DNA from: Aromatoleum toluclasticum ATCC 700605
Lineage (GTDB): Bacteria > Pseudomonadota > Gammaproteobacteria > Burkholderiales > Rhodocyclaceae
Assembly (NCBI RefSeq): GCF_000378245.1
Contig: NZ_KB899497.1
Location: 186,001 to 250,000 of the forward strand
Length of the DNA stretch: 64,000 bases
Direction of reading: 5' to 3'
In this document: one piece after another, positions 27,762-37,587 of the stretch
Layout of the letters: every line of letters begins with the position of its first letter
Position numbering within the stretch: the stretch's first letter is position 1
Notes under the pieces: generated by a model
The model's database searches: none
Seen by the model: the letters and a program-made list of their open reading frames with translations, nothing else
What the model was told of the DNA's origin: nothing
Made by a program: the position numbers and the translations under genes

Positions 27762-28958
27762 ATGCGTCTGAAACATCTCCTGCGAAGCACCCTCGGCGCA
27801 CTGGCTGCGCTCCTCGCCGCGTTCGGTTTCGCCGCCGCTGCCAGCGCCGCGACCAGCGTGCGCATCGCCCACCTCGAACTCGACACGGACGCGCGCTACG
27901 ACGAGACGCGCCTGGCCTTCCGCGGCCTCGCCCAGCCCCTGGGCCGTCCCTTCGCCGGCGCCGAAGTCGCGCTGCGCGAGGCGCGCTTCGTCGGCCAGGC
28001 GGTCGGTGCCGAGTTCGCACTCGAACGCGTCGCGGGCGCCGACGCCAAGGCGCTCGTCGCGTCGATCGACAAACTCAACAAGGCGGGCGTGCGCTACTTT
28101 CTCCTCGACGCCCCCGGCGCGGTCGTCGCCGAAGTCGCCAAGGCCGTGCGCGGCAGGGAACTCCTGCTCTTCAACGTTTCCGCGCCGGACGATGCGCTGC
28201 GCCAGGCGCAGTGCCAGCCCAACCTCCTGCACACGCTGCCGAACGACGCAATGCGCATGGACGCGCTCGCCCAGTACCTCGTGTCAAGGAAGTGGCGCAA
28301 CGTGCTGATGCTCGAAGGCCCGCGCCCCGAGGATCGACTTCTCGCGGAAGCCTTCGACCGCGCCGCGAAACGCTTCGGCCTCAAACTCGTCGAACGCCGC
28401 CCCTTCGTGCTCAGCAACGACCCGCGCCAGCGCGATCAGGGCAACGTCGCACTGCTCACCGCCGGCTCCGACTACGACGCCGTCTTCGTCGCCGACAGCG
28501 ACGGCGAGTTCGCGCGCAGCGTCCCCTACCGCACGGTGCGCCCGCGCCCGGTCGTCGGCTCGGAGGGGCTGGTGGCGGCCGCCTGGTCGTGGGCGTGGGA
28601 GCGCCACGGTGCGCCACAACTGAACAGTCGCCTCGAAAAACACGCCGGACGCAAGATGGCCGACCCCGACTGGGCCGCGTGGATGGCCGTGAAGGCCGTC
28701 GTCGAGGCGGTCGTGCGCACGCAGAACGCCCCCTTCGCCACGGTCGCGAAATACCTCAAGGGCGAGGAGATCGCGCTCGACGGCTTCAAGGGCAACCGCC
28801 TCGGCTTCCGTCCCTGGGACAACCAGCTGCGTCAGCCCGTCCTGCTCGCGACCCACAACGCGGTCATCGAGCGCGCGCCGATCGCGGGCTTCCTGCATCC
28901 GACCAACAACATGGACACCCTCGGCTTCGACCAGCGCGACAGCCGCTGCGCGTTCTGA
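27762..28958 (+). CDS. pedB: ABC substrate-binding protein, PQQ-alcohol-dehydrogenase system (PedB-like)
   Basis: A 398-residue periplasmic protein with a signal peptide (residues 1-29, cleavage near ASAATS). It resembles the branched-chain-amino-acid type of binding protein (NVLMLEGPRPEDRLLAEAFD, VFVADSDGEFARSVPYRT) and carries the C-terminal NMDTLGFDQRDSRCAF ending typical of the set linked to quinoprotein alcohol dehydrogenases. It is 11 bases after the propeller gene and 16 before the permease gene. Ligand unknown. Confidence 0.85.
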   Translation: MRLKHLLRSTLGALAALLAAFGFAAAASAATSVRIAHLELDTDARYDETRLAFRGLAQPLGRPFAGAEVALREARFVGQAVGAEFALERVAGADAKALVASIDKLNKAGVRYFLLDAPGAVVAEVAKAVRGRELLLFNVSAPDDALRQAQCQPNLLHTLPNDAMRMDALAQYLVSRKWRNVLMLEGPRPEDRLLAEAFDRAAKRFGLKLVERRPFVLSNDPRQRDQGNVALLTAGSDYDAVFVADSDGEFARSVPYRTVRPRPVVGSEGLVAAAWSWAWERHGAPQLNSRLEKHAGRKMADPDWAAWMAVKAVVEAVVRTQNAPFATVAKYLKGEEIALDGFKGNRLGFRPWDNQLRQPVLLATHNAVIERAPIAGFLHPTNNMDTLGFDQRDSRCAF

Positions 28959-28974
28959 ACGGAAAGACCGGCCC

Positions 28975-29787
28975 ATGAGACTCTCCCACGCATGGTTCGC
29001 GCTGCAGGCCATCACCGGCCGCGAGATCGCCAAGTTCGTGCGCCAGGGCGGGCGCTTCGCCTCGGCGCTGGTGCGCCCGCTGCTGTGGCTCGTCGTCTTC
29101 GCGGCGGGCTTCCAGAACGTCTTCGGCGTGTCGATCATTCCGCCCTACGACACCTATATCCCGTACCAGGTCTACATCGTGCCGGGGCTCCTGGGCATGG
29201 TGCTGCTCTTCAACGGCATGCAGTCCTCGCTCGCGATGGTGTACGACCGCGAAATGGGGATGATGCGCCTGCTGCTCACGGCGCCGCTTCCGCGCTGGTA
29301 TCTGCTCTTCGCCAAGCTCCTCGCCGGCACCCTGCTGTCGGTGCTGCAGGCCTACGTCTTTCTCGTGATCGCCTGGCTCTTCGGCGTCGAAGTGCCGTGG
29401 ATGGGCTGGCTCACGGCACTGCCGGTGATCGTGCTCGCCGGCATGATGCTCGGCGCGCTGGGTCTGCTGCTGTCCGTGCAGGTGCGCCAGCTGGAGAACT
29501 TCGCCGGCACGATGAACTTCGTGATCTTCCCGATGTTCTTCGTCTCGCCCGCGCTCTATCCGCTTTGGAAGCTGGAGGAGTCGGGGGCGGCAATCGTGCA
29601 TGCGGTCGCGCAGTGGAACCCTTTCACCCACGCCGTCGAGGCGATCCGCTTCGCGCTTTACGGCCAGCTCGCCGCGAGCTCGCTCGCGATCGTCGTCGGC
29701 TGCCTCGCGGTCTTCTTCACGCTCGCCGTGCGCGGCTACGATCCGCAGCGCGGGATGTTGAGGCGGGCAGGGGGCAAGCCCGCCTGA
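28975..29787 (+). CDS. pedC: ABC-2 type permease, alcohol-associated (PedC-like)
   Basis: A 270-residue inner-membrane protein of the ABC-2 family with about six hydrophobic segments. Family features include VRPLLWLVVFAAGFQNVFG near residues 37-55 and MNFVIFPMFFVSPALYPLW near residues 180-200. It pairs with the ATPase at 25931. It is the last gene of the unit and is followed by palindrome copy B and a long hairpin. Transport direction and substrate are not established for this family. Confidence 0.85.
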   Translation: MRLSHAWFALQAITGREIAKFVRQGGRFASALVRPLLWLVVFAAGFQNVFGVSIIPPYDTYIPYQVYIVPGLLGMVLLFNGMQSSLAMVYDREMGMMRLLLTAPLPRWYLLFAKLLAGTLLSVLQAYVFLVIAWLFGVEVPWMGWLTALPVIVLAGMMLGALGLLLSVQVRQLENFAGTMNFVIFPMFFVSPALYPLWKLEESGAAIVHAVAQWNPFTHAVEAIRFALYGQLAASSLAIVVGCLAVFFTLAVRGYDPQRGMLRRAGGKPA

Positions 29788-29833
29788 GCTGTTCCTGTCA
29801 CGCCGTGGAGCAGTTGCTCCAAAACGGAACAGC
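29788..29833. promoter_or_regulatory. Nested palindrome (copy B)
   Basis: The layout is GCTGTTCC, 10 bases, TGGAGCA-GT-TGCTCCA, 4 bases, GGAACAGC. The inner 16-base palindrome is the reverse complement of that in copy A at 23189, and the outer arms are the same TGTTCC/GGAACA. It begins right after the pedC stop, in a convergent 3' region with no nearby promoter, which is unusual for an enhancer. Confidence 0.65.
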
Positions 29834-29847
29834 AGGGGCAAAAATAA

Positions 29848-29901
29848 GCCGGACGTTCTGCAAAACCGTGCATGGGTTTTGACGAACATCCGGCATTTTT
29901 T
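29848..29901. terminator. Long bidirectional terminator hairpin
   Basis: A stem of about 20 pairs with a few mismatches (left arm starting GCCGGACGTTC, right arm ending GAACATCCGGC) is followed by ATTTTTT on the plus strand. On the minus strand TTATTTTT follows. It sits between convergent pedC and the binding-protein gene at 29929 and can serve both. A second short hairpin, GGGGCAC/GTGCCCC, follows at 29903-29919. Confidence 0.75.
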
Positions 29902-29928
29902 CGGGGCACCGCGTGCCCCGAAAGCCGT

Positions 29929-30771
29929 TCAAGGAACCTTGTGCGTGACGCCGTAGGCCGAGAAGATCCGTCCCAGCTCGCCCGAACGCTGCAGTTCCGC
30001 CAACGCCTCCGACAGCGCCGCTGCCAGCTCCTTGCTGTCGGCCTTCACGGCCATGCCGAGCGGCCAGCCCTTTACGCGCATTTCGGGCATGTTCAGCGCG
30101 TCGATCTCGAACTGCCTGTTTTCCTTCAATGCCGCTTCCAGCTGGCTGCGCGGGGCCATCACGGCGCTGACTTCGCCCTTCACCATGGCTGCGGCGGCTT
30201 CGGCAATGCTGCGGAAATGGACGACGTTGCCGCGCAGGCGCCCGTTCAGCACGTTCAGCATGAAGTCGCTGGCGTGCGTGTCGACTTCCACGCCGACCTT
30301 TTCGCGCGTGAATGCCTCGAAGGCGACCGCCGCCGACCCGGTTGCGGCCGGCACGCGCGCCGGATTGCGCGCGAGCGCCATCGTCTCCAGGTGATAGGGG
30401 CCGAAGATCGTCACCTTGTCGTTCTGTGCGGCGAATTGCGCATCCACGGGCACATGCAGCATCACGTCGGCCGGGCGCCGGCCGAGGTAGTGCCCTTTCC
30501 ACACCATGTTGCGCAGGTCGTCGCTCATGTTCTCGTCGGGCGGGAATTCGACGATCTCCGCGCGCATGCCCAGGCGCTCGGCCAGGGATTGCGCGAGGGC
30601 CACCTCTATGCCCTTGCCGCGCGCCGAAAAGGGCGCGTAGTCGGAATACACGGCCACCCGCAGGGTGCCCGCCTGCTGCACTTCCGGCTGCGCCGCCGCG
30701 TGGGCCGGGAGCAGGGCGCCGGCCAGCATGGCGCCCGCCGCGATCAGGAATGCGCGTCGTTCATTTTTCAC
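29929..30771 (-). CDS. Periplasmic binding protein, quinoprotein-associated (MxaJ/XoxJ-like)
   Basis: A 280-residue family-3 type solute-binding protein with a signal peptide (residues 1-28, cleavage near AHAAAQ). The mature N-terminus LRVAVYSDYAPFSARGKGIE and the stretch DVMLHVPVDAQFA resemble the proteins that accompany quinoprotein dehydrogenases (MxaJ, XoxJ). These are thought to help mature or load the dehydrogenase rather than feed a transporter, and no ABC partner is adjacent. It overlaps the cytochrome gene pedF by 11 bases, so the two form one unit. Confidence 0.8.
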   Translation of the reverse strand: MKNERRAFLIAAGAMLAGALLPAHAAAQPEVQQAGTLRVAVYSDYAPFSARGKGIEVALAQSLAERLGMRAEIVEFPPDENMSDDLRNMVWKGHYLGRRPADVMLHVPVDAQFAAQNDKVTIFGPYHLETMALARNPARVPAATGSAAVAFEAFTREKVGVEVDTHASDFMLNVLNGRLRGNVVHFRSIAEAAAAMVKGEVSAVMAPRSQLEAALKENRQFEIDALNMPEMRVKGWPLGMAVKADSKELAAALSEALAELQRSGELGRIFSAYGVTHKVP

Positions 30772-31222
30772 GTACGGTCTCCAGCCAGGCCTTGATTGCC
30801 CACATCGCCTCCTGCGACAGCATGCCCTCGAACGGCGGCATATATACCGCGCCGTTGCGGCTCACGCCGTGGCGGATGCGCTGCAGGAAATACTCGTCCG
30901 TTTCCGGCGCGATGTCGAGCTTGCGCAGGTCAGGCGCGATGCCGCCCGAGACCGCGCCCAGGCCGTGGCAGCGCGCGCAGTTCTGGTTGAAGGCCGAATC
31001 GCCGATGCGGATCGCCTCCGTGTTGTCCCGAAACGGATTGACCTCGCGCCATTCCTCGCCGAGCTTCGGCAGGGTCGATACGTCCACCGCTTGCGGCGTC
31101 ACGTCGCCATGTGCGTGGGCCAGTCCCGCTCCGAGCGCAAGGCCGGCGGCGAGGGCCGCGGTGCGCAGTTTGCGGGTCAATGTCTCCTTGTCGTTGTGCT
31201 TGTCCACCTTGTGATTCCTCAT
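30761..31222 (-). CDS. pedF: Cytochrome c-550 PedF-like
   Basis: About 153 residues with one haem site, CARCHGLG. MPP in YMPPFEGMLSQEA probably supplies the axial Met. This is the pattern of PedF, the soluble electron acceptor of PQQ-dependent alcohol dehydrogenases. Start uncertain: ATG 31222 gives a long n-region before the hydrophobic signal core (TAALAAGLALGAGLAHA), while a TTG preceded by AAGGAGACA would give a more compact signal peptide. It is cotranscribed with the binding-protein gene and preceded on the minus strand by a near-perfect sigma-54 promoter. Confidence 0.87.
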   Translation of the reverse strand: MRNHKVDKHNDKETLTRKLRTAALAAGLALGAGLAHAHGDVTPQAVDVSTLPKLGEEWREVNPFRDNTEAIRIGDSAFNQNCARCHGLGAVSGGIAPDLRKLDIAPETDEYFLQRIRHGVSRNGAVYMPPFEGMLSQEAMWAIKAWLETVREK

Positions 31223-31265
31223 CTCTGATTGACGACGCCCGGGGTGCCGGATCTGCACAGTCCTT

Positions 31266-31281
31266 CGCAAGCCCTGTGCCA
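31266..31281 (-). promoter_or_regulatory. Sigma-54 (-24/-12) promoter of pedF unit
   Basis: Read on the minus strand the sequence is TGGCACA-GGGC-TTGCG, nearly identical to the consensus TGGCACG-N4-TTGCW with exact GG-N10-GC spacing. It lies 44 bases before the pedF ATG. A degenerate version of the TGGAGCA palindrome (AGGAGCAAGTTTCCT on the minus strand, 31343-31357) lies about 60 bases upstream of it. Confidence 0.85.
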
Positions 31282-31473
31282 CGTTGGCCGAACTGCCGCA
31301 AATCCGGGTGTTTCCCCGGTAAGGCGCCTGAAAGCTGTTGGCAGGAAACTTGCTCCTCTGTTGTTGCCGGGTCCGATGACCGATTGCTTCGACCTGGTGC
31401 AGGTGCTACTTTCTGACACAAGGGACAAACAAAAAAATAGTCCCAAAAGTGACGCGCAGGAGAGGAGGAGAAG

Positions 31474-33507
<2,034 letters not shown>

Positions 33508-33537
33508 CCGCCCTGTCTATGCGATAAACATTGTCAC

Positions 33538-33553
33538 GGGCATGGTATTTGCC
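33538..33553 (+). promoter_or_regulatory. Sigma-54 (-24/-12) promoter of aor operon
   Basis: GGGCATG-GTAT-TTGCC fits TGGCACG-N4-TTGCW with the GG and GC elements ten bases apart. It lies 53 bases before aorA and 31 bases after the activator gene ends. Confidence 0.75.
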
Positions 33554-33605
33554 TAAAGTGGTCTGTTGTGTCCCGAAGCGAATCAACCGACGGAGGAGTA
33601 CATCG

Positions 33606-34082
33606 ATGTGGAAATCCCTCTACATTGACCCCGCGAAGTGTACCGGCTGCCTGCAATGCGAGATGGCCTGCTCGTACGAACACACCGGCGTCATCAATCC
33701 CAGCAACTCGCTGATCAAGGTCTTCAACTTCGAGCACGAAGGGCGCAAGGTGCCCTACACCTGTACTCAGTGCACCGAGGCGTGGTGCATGCACTCCTGT
33801 CCGGTCGATGCGATCCGGCTCGACCTGACGACCGGCGCCAAGATGGTGTTCGAGGACACCTGCGTCGGCTGCAAGGTGTGCACGATCGCCTGTCCGTTCG
33901 GCACGGTCAATTACAACCAGGCCACCGGCAAGGTCCAGAAATGCGACCTGTGCGAAGGCGACCCCGCCTGTGCCAAAGCCTGTCCAACCGGCGCGATCAC
34001 CTACATCGACGCCAACTGGACGGGCCTCGCCCGCATGCAGGCCTGGGCTGCCAAGGCCAACACCCCCGCGTCGGCAGCCTGA
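33606..34082 (+). CDS. aorA: Four-[4Fe-4S] ferredoxin-like subunit of tungsten aldehyde oxidoreductase
   Basis: A 158-residue electron-transfer subunit. Sixteen cysteines occur in four cluster-binding groups: CTGCLQCEMAC, CTQCTEAWCMHSC, CVGCKVCTIAC and CDLCEGDPACAKAC. It matches the small iron-sulphur subunit AorA of the Aromatoleum-type tungsten enzyme, passing electrons between the catalytic subunit AorB and the FAD subunit AorC. The start at 33606 follows GGAGGAGTACATCG; an upstream ATG at 33531 lies over the promoter and is rejected. It is 15 bases before aorB. Confidence 0.9.
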   Translation: MWKSLYIDPAKCTGCLQCEMACSYEHTGVINPSNSLIKVFNFEHEGRKVPYTCTQCTEAWCMHSCPVDAIRLDLTTGAKMVFEDTCVGCKVCTIACPFGTVNYNQATGKVQKCDLCEGDPACAKACPTGAITYIDANWTGLARMQAWAAKANTPASAA

Positions 34083-34097
34083 TAGGAGAGGAATACC

Positions 34098-35945
34098 ATG
34101 GCATGGAATCGCAAGCTCCTGCGGGTGAACCTCACCCAGGGCACGTGCAAGGAAGAGCCCCTCAACATGGAGTGGGCCAACGAATACCTCGGATCGCGCG
34201 GCCTCTCGGCCAAGTACCTGGTTTCCGAGATCGACCCCAAGGTCGACCCGCTGTCGCCCGAGAACAAGCTCATCATGGCGACCGGCCCGCTCACCGGCAC
34301 GATGGCCTCCACCGGCGGCCGCTACACGGTGACCTGCAAGGGCCCGCTCACCGGCGCGATCGCCTGTTCGAACTCCGGCGGCTTCTTCGGCGCTGAGATG
34401 AAGTTCGCCGGCTGGGACATGATCATCTTCGAAGGCAAGTCGCCCAAGCCCGTCTACCTCTTCATCGAGAACGACAAGGCCGAACTGCGCGACGCTTCCC
34501 ACCTGTGGGGCACCAGCTGCTGGCACACCGAGGAACAGATCAAGGCCGACCACCAGGATCCGCTGATCCGCGTCTCCTCGATCGGCAAGGCGGGCGAGAA
34601 CCAGGTGCTGTTCGCGGTCGTCATCAATGACCTGCACCGTGCGGCCGGGCGCTCCGGCGTCGGTGCCGTGATGGGCTCGAAGAACCTGAAGGCGGTCGCG
34701 ATCCGCGGCACCAAGGGCGTCTCCGGCATCAAGGACTTCCCCGCCTTCCTCAAGGCGACGACCGACGCGAAGAAGGTGCTCGCGGACAACGCCGTCACCG
34801 GCCAGGGCCTGCCGAAGTTCGGCACCCAGGTGCTGATGAACGTCATCAACGAGATCGGCGCGCTGCCCACGCGCAACCACCGCGACGTGCAGTTCGAGGA
34901 CGCCTCGAAGATCTCCGCGGAGGCCATGCACGAGAAGCGCCCGAGCGACGGCAAGAGCCATCTCGTCACCAACGCCGCCTGTTTCGGCTGCACGATCGCC
35001 TGCGGACGCATCTCGCAGATCGACAAGAATCACTTCACCGTCAAGAACAACCCGAAATACTGGGGCGCGTCGGGTGGCCTGGAATATGAAGCCGCGTGGG
35101 CGCTGGGTGCGGCCAACGGCGTCGGCGATCTGGAAGCGCTGCAGTACGCGAACCTGCTGTGCAACGAGCAGGGCATGGACCCGATCTCCTTCGGCGCCAC
35201 CGTCGGTGCGGCGATGGAACTGTACGAGATGGGCGTGCTGACGAAGGAGCAGATGGGCCTCGATACCCCGTTCGGCTCGGCCGAGGCGCTCGCGAAGCTC
35301 GCGGAAATGACCGCGAACGGCGAAGGCTTCGGCAAGGAAATCGGCGAGGGCTCGGCGCGCATGTGCGCCAGGTACGGCCACCCCGAACTGTCGATGAGCG
35401 TCAAGAAGCAGGAATTCCCCGCCTACGACTCGCGCGGCATCCAGGGCATGGGCCTCGCATACGCGACCTCCAACCGTGGCGCCTGCCACCTGCGCGGCTA
35501 CACGGTCGCGTCCGAAGTGCTGGGCATCCCGGTCAAGACCGATCCGCTCGTCACCGAAGGCAAGGCCGAACTCGTGAAGGCCTTCCAGGACGCCACCGCG
35601 GTGTTCGACGCCGCCGGCATCTGCGTATTCACGTCCTTCGCGTGGACGCTCGCCGACGTGCAGCCGCAACTCGCGGCGGCCTGCGGCGAGGAATGGACGA
35701 TGGAGAAGCTCAACGCCGTCGGCGAGCGCATCTGGAACCTCGAGCGCCAGTTCAACAACGCGGCCGGCTTCACCAGCAAGGACGACAACCTGCCGCCGCG
35801 CCTGCTCACCGAACCGGCCAAGACCGGCCCGGCCAAGGGCCTGGTGAACGGTCTCGACAAGATGCTGCCCGAGTACTACAAGGTGCGCGGCTGGACGCCC
35901 GATGGCGTGCCGACTGCGGAAACCCTGGCGCGACTCGGACTCTGA
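34098..35945 (+). CDS. aorB: Tungsten-containing aldehyde:acceptor oxidoreductase catalytic subunit
   Basis: A 615-residue aldehyde ferredoxin oxidoreductase-family protein that oxidises a wide range of aldehydes to acids at a tungsten bis-pterin centre. N-terminal pterin-binding segments (GPLTGTMASTGGRYTVTCKG) are clear. The iron-sulphur cysteines appear as CFGCTIAC (about residue 295-302), and the second pterin motif as YATSNRGACHLRGYT. The length fits the family. Its neighbours aorA, aorC and a MoaD-like gene reproduce the Aromatoleum AOR operon, and tungstate transporter genes follow 3.5 kb on. Confidence 0.95.
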   Translation: MAWNRKLLRVNLTQGTCKEEPLNMEWANEYLGSRGLSAKYLVSEIDPKVDPLSPENKLIMATGPLTGTMASTGGRYTVTCKGPLTGAIACSNSGGFFGAEMKFAGWDMIIFEGKSPKPVYLFIENDKAELRDASHLWGTSCWHTEEQIKADHQDPLIRVSSIGKAGENQVLFAVVINDLHRAAGRSGVGAVMGSKNLKAVAIRGTKGVSGIKDFPAFLKATTDAKKVLADNAVTGQGLPKFGTQVLMNVINEIGALPTRNHRDVQFEDASKISAEAMHEKRPSDGKSHLVTNAACFGCTIACGRISQIDKNHFTVKNNPKYWGASGGLEYEAAWALGAANGVGDLEALQYANLLCNEQGMDPISFGATVGAAMELYEMGVLTKEQMGLDTPFGSAEALAKLAEMTANGEGFGKEIGEGSARMCARYGHPELSMSVKKQEFPAYDSRGIQGMGLAYATSNRGACHLRGYTVASEVLGIPVKTDPLVTEGKAELVKAFQDATAVFDAAGICVFTSFAWTLADVQPQLAAACGEEWTMEKLNAVGERIWNLERQFNNAAGFTSKDDNLPPRLLTEPAKTGPAKGLVNGLDKMLPEYYKVRGWTPDGVPTAETLARLGL

Positions 35946-36038
35946 GCATCGCCTGACGCTCGCCTGTCGAGCGTGTGAGCCCTTCCCGGCGGCCCGCTGC
36001 CGGGAAGGGTGCCTCATCGCCCAATCGAGGACGAACCG

Positions 36039-37310
36039 ATGAAACACGTGATACTCGGCAACGGCCCCGCCGGCGTCGTCGCGGCCGAAACGCTGCGCCG
36101 TGCCGCGCCCGCCGACGAGATCCTGATGGTCGGCAGCGAGAACGCCCCGCCGTATTCGCGCATGGCCATTCCCTACCTGCTCGAAGAGAACATCGACGAG
36201 TCGGGCACTTGGCTGCGCAAGGCGCCCGAGCACTTCCGCCGCCTCAACATCGGCGAACTGCGCGCGCGTGCCGTGTCGCTCGATACCGACAAGCGCCGCA
36301 TCCTGTTCCAGGACGGCCATTTCGAGGACTACGACCGTCTCCTCATCGCCACCGGCTCGCATCCGGTGCGCCCGCCCATCCCCGGCGTCGACCTCCCCGA
36401 AGTGCAGACCTGCTGGACGCTCGAAGACGCCCGCGCCATCGCCCGGCTCGCCAGGCCCGGCTCGCGCGTGCTGCAGCTCGGCGCCGGCTTCATCGGCTGC
36501 ATCATCATGCAGGCGCTCGCCGCGCGCGGCGTGCAGCTCACCGTCGTCGAAATGGGCGACCGCATGGTGCCGCGCATGATGACGCCCAAGGCCGGCGGCA
36601 TGATCAAGCGCTGGGTCGAGCACAAGGGCATCCGCGTCGTCACCAATGCCGGCGTGCAGCGCATCGATCGCAGCAGTGCCGAAGGCGTCGTGGATGTGAC
36701 CCTGTCGACCGGCGATGTCCTGCCGTGCGACCTCGTGATCGTCGCGGCCGGCGTCGCGCCCAACGTCGCCTTCCTCGACTCCACTCCCGTCCATGTCGCC
36801 AAGGGCGTGCTCGTCGACGAAACGCTCGAAACCACCGTTCCCGGCATCTTCGCCGCGGGCGACGTCGCCGAGGCGCCCGACCTCTTCACCGGCGCCCATC
36901 TCGTCGCCGCGATCCAGCCCAACGCCGCCGACCAGGCCCGTGTGGCCGCGCTCAACATGGCCGGCCGCCACACGAAGCTCAATGGCGTGCTTGCGATCAA
37001 CGTGCTCGACACGCTGGGCCTGATCTCGGCGTCCTTCGGCCAGTGGTGGGGCGAGGGGAGCGAAGCGGGGGGCAAGGGCGTCGAACACGTCGACGAGAAC
37101 GGCTACCGCTACCTCAGCCTGCAGTTCAAGGACGACGTGATGATCGGTGCGACCTCCATCGGCCTCACCCAGCATGTTGGCGCGCTGCGCGGCCTGATCC
37201 ACGGCCAGGTGAAACTCGGCGCGTGGAAGGACCGCCTGCTCGCCAACCCGTTGCAGTTCGTCGAGGCCTACGTCGCCCGTTCCCAGCAACCGATGGCGCT
37301 CGCGCGCTGA
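36039..37310 (+). CDS. aorC: FAD/NAD-dependent oxidoreductase subunit of AOR
   Basis: A 423-residue pyridine-nucleotide-disulphide-oxidoreductase-fold protein. The FAD site is at the N-terminus (ILGNGPAGVVAAETL), the NAD site in the middle (LQLGAGFIGCIIMQAL), and the second FAD motif as GIFAAGDVAEAP. In the Aromatoleum enzyme this subunit lets AOR reduce NAD or be driven by other donors. The start at 36039 follows GAGGACGAACCG. It is separated from aorB by 93 bases containing a GC-rich hairpin (CCTTCCCGGC...GCCGGGAAGG, about 35981-36009), which may set the subunit ratio. Confidence 0.9.
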   Translation: MKHVILGNGPAGVVAAETLRRAAPADEILMVGSENAPPYSRMAIPYLLEENIDESGTWLRKAPEHFRRLNIGELRARAVSLDTDKRRILFQDGHFEDYDRLLIATGSHPVRPPIPGVDLPEVQTCWTLEDARAIARLARPGSRVLQLGAGFIGCIIMQALAARGVQLTVVEMGDRMVPRMMTPKAGGMIKRWVEHKGIRVVTNAGVQRIDRSSAEGVVDVTLSTGDVLPCDLVIVAAGVAPNVAFLDSTPVHVAKGVLVDETLETTVPGIFAAGDVAEAPDLFTGAHLVAAIQPNAADQARVAALNMAGRHTKLNGVLAINVLDTLGLISASFGQWWGEGSEAGGKGVEHVDENGYRYLSLQFKDDVMIGATSIGLTQHVGALRGLIHGQVKLGAWKDRLLANPLQFVEAYVARSQQPMALAR

Positions 37311-37329
37311 TGCCGGAGTGGATGCGCCC

Positions 37330-37581
37330 ATGAAGATCGGCTTCAAGCTCTTCGCCTCCCTCACCGATCACCTCCCGTCCGACCGCAAGGGCAACCGCAT
37401 CGAACTGGAAGTCGGCGAGGGGACGACCATCTCGGAGCTGATCGTGCGCTTCAACGTCCCCGAGCGCAGCGCGCATCTCGTGCTCGTCAATGGCCACTTC
37501 ATCCCGCCCGCCCAGCGCGCCTCGCGGCCGCTCGCGGACGGCGATGAACTGGCCATCTGGCCACCCATCGCCGGCGGCTGA
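37330..37581 (+). CDS. aorD: MoaD/ThiS-like sulphur carrier for tungsten cofactor
   Basis: An 83-residue ubiquitin-fold protein ending in the diagnostic Gly-Gly (WPPIAGG), as required for thiocarboxylation in molybdopterin synthesis. Placed at the end of the aor operon, it is probably dedicated to the tungsten pterin cofactor, as proposed for AorD in Aromatoleum. Start chosen at ATG 37330 (MKIGFKLFASLTDHLP); a GTG at 37318 would add four residues. It is convergent with the phosphotransferase-fold gene, with 6 bases between their stops. Confidence 0.85.
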   Translation: MKIGFKLFASLTDHLPSDRKGNRIELEVGEGTTISELIVRFNVPERSAHLVLVNGHFIPPAQRASRPLADGDELAIWPPIAGG

Positions 37582-37587
37582 ATTCGG

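Noticed and set aside
33534-37364. A 1276-codon open frame antisense to the aor operon, and similar long antisense frames such as 4163-6634.
   Set aside because: They mirror strongly conserved genes codon for codon, consist of Arg/His/Val/Asp-rich low-complexity sequence and carry no recognisable domain. They are by-products of high GC at third codon positions.
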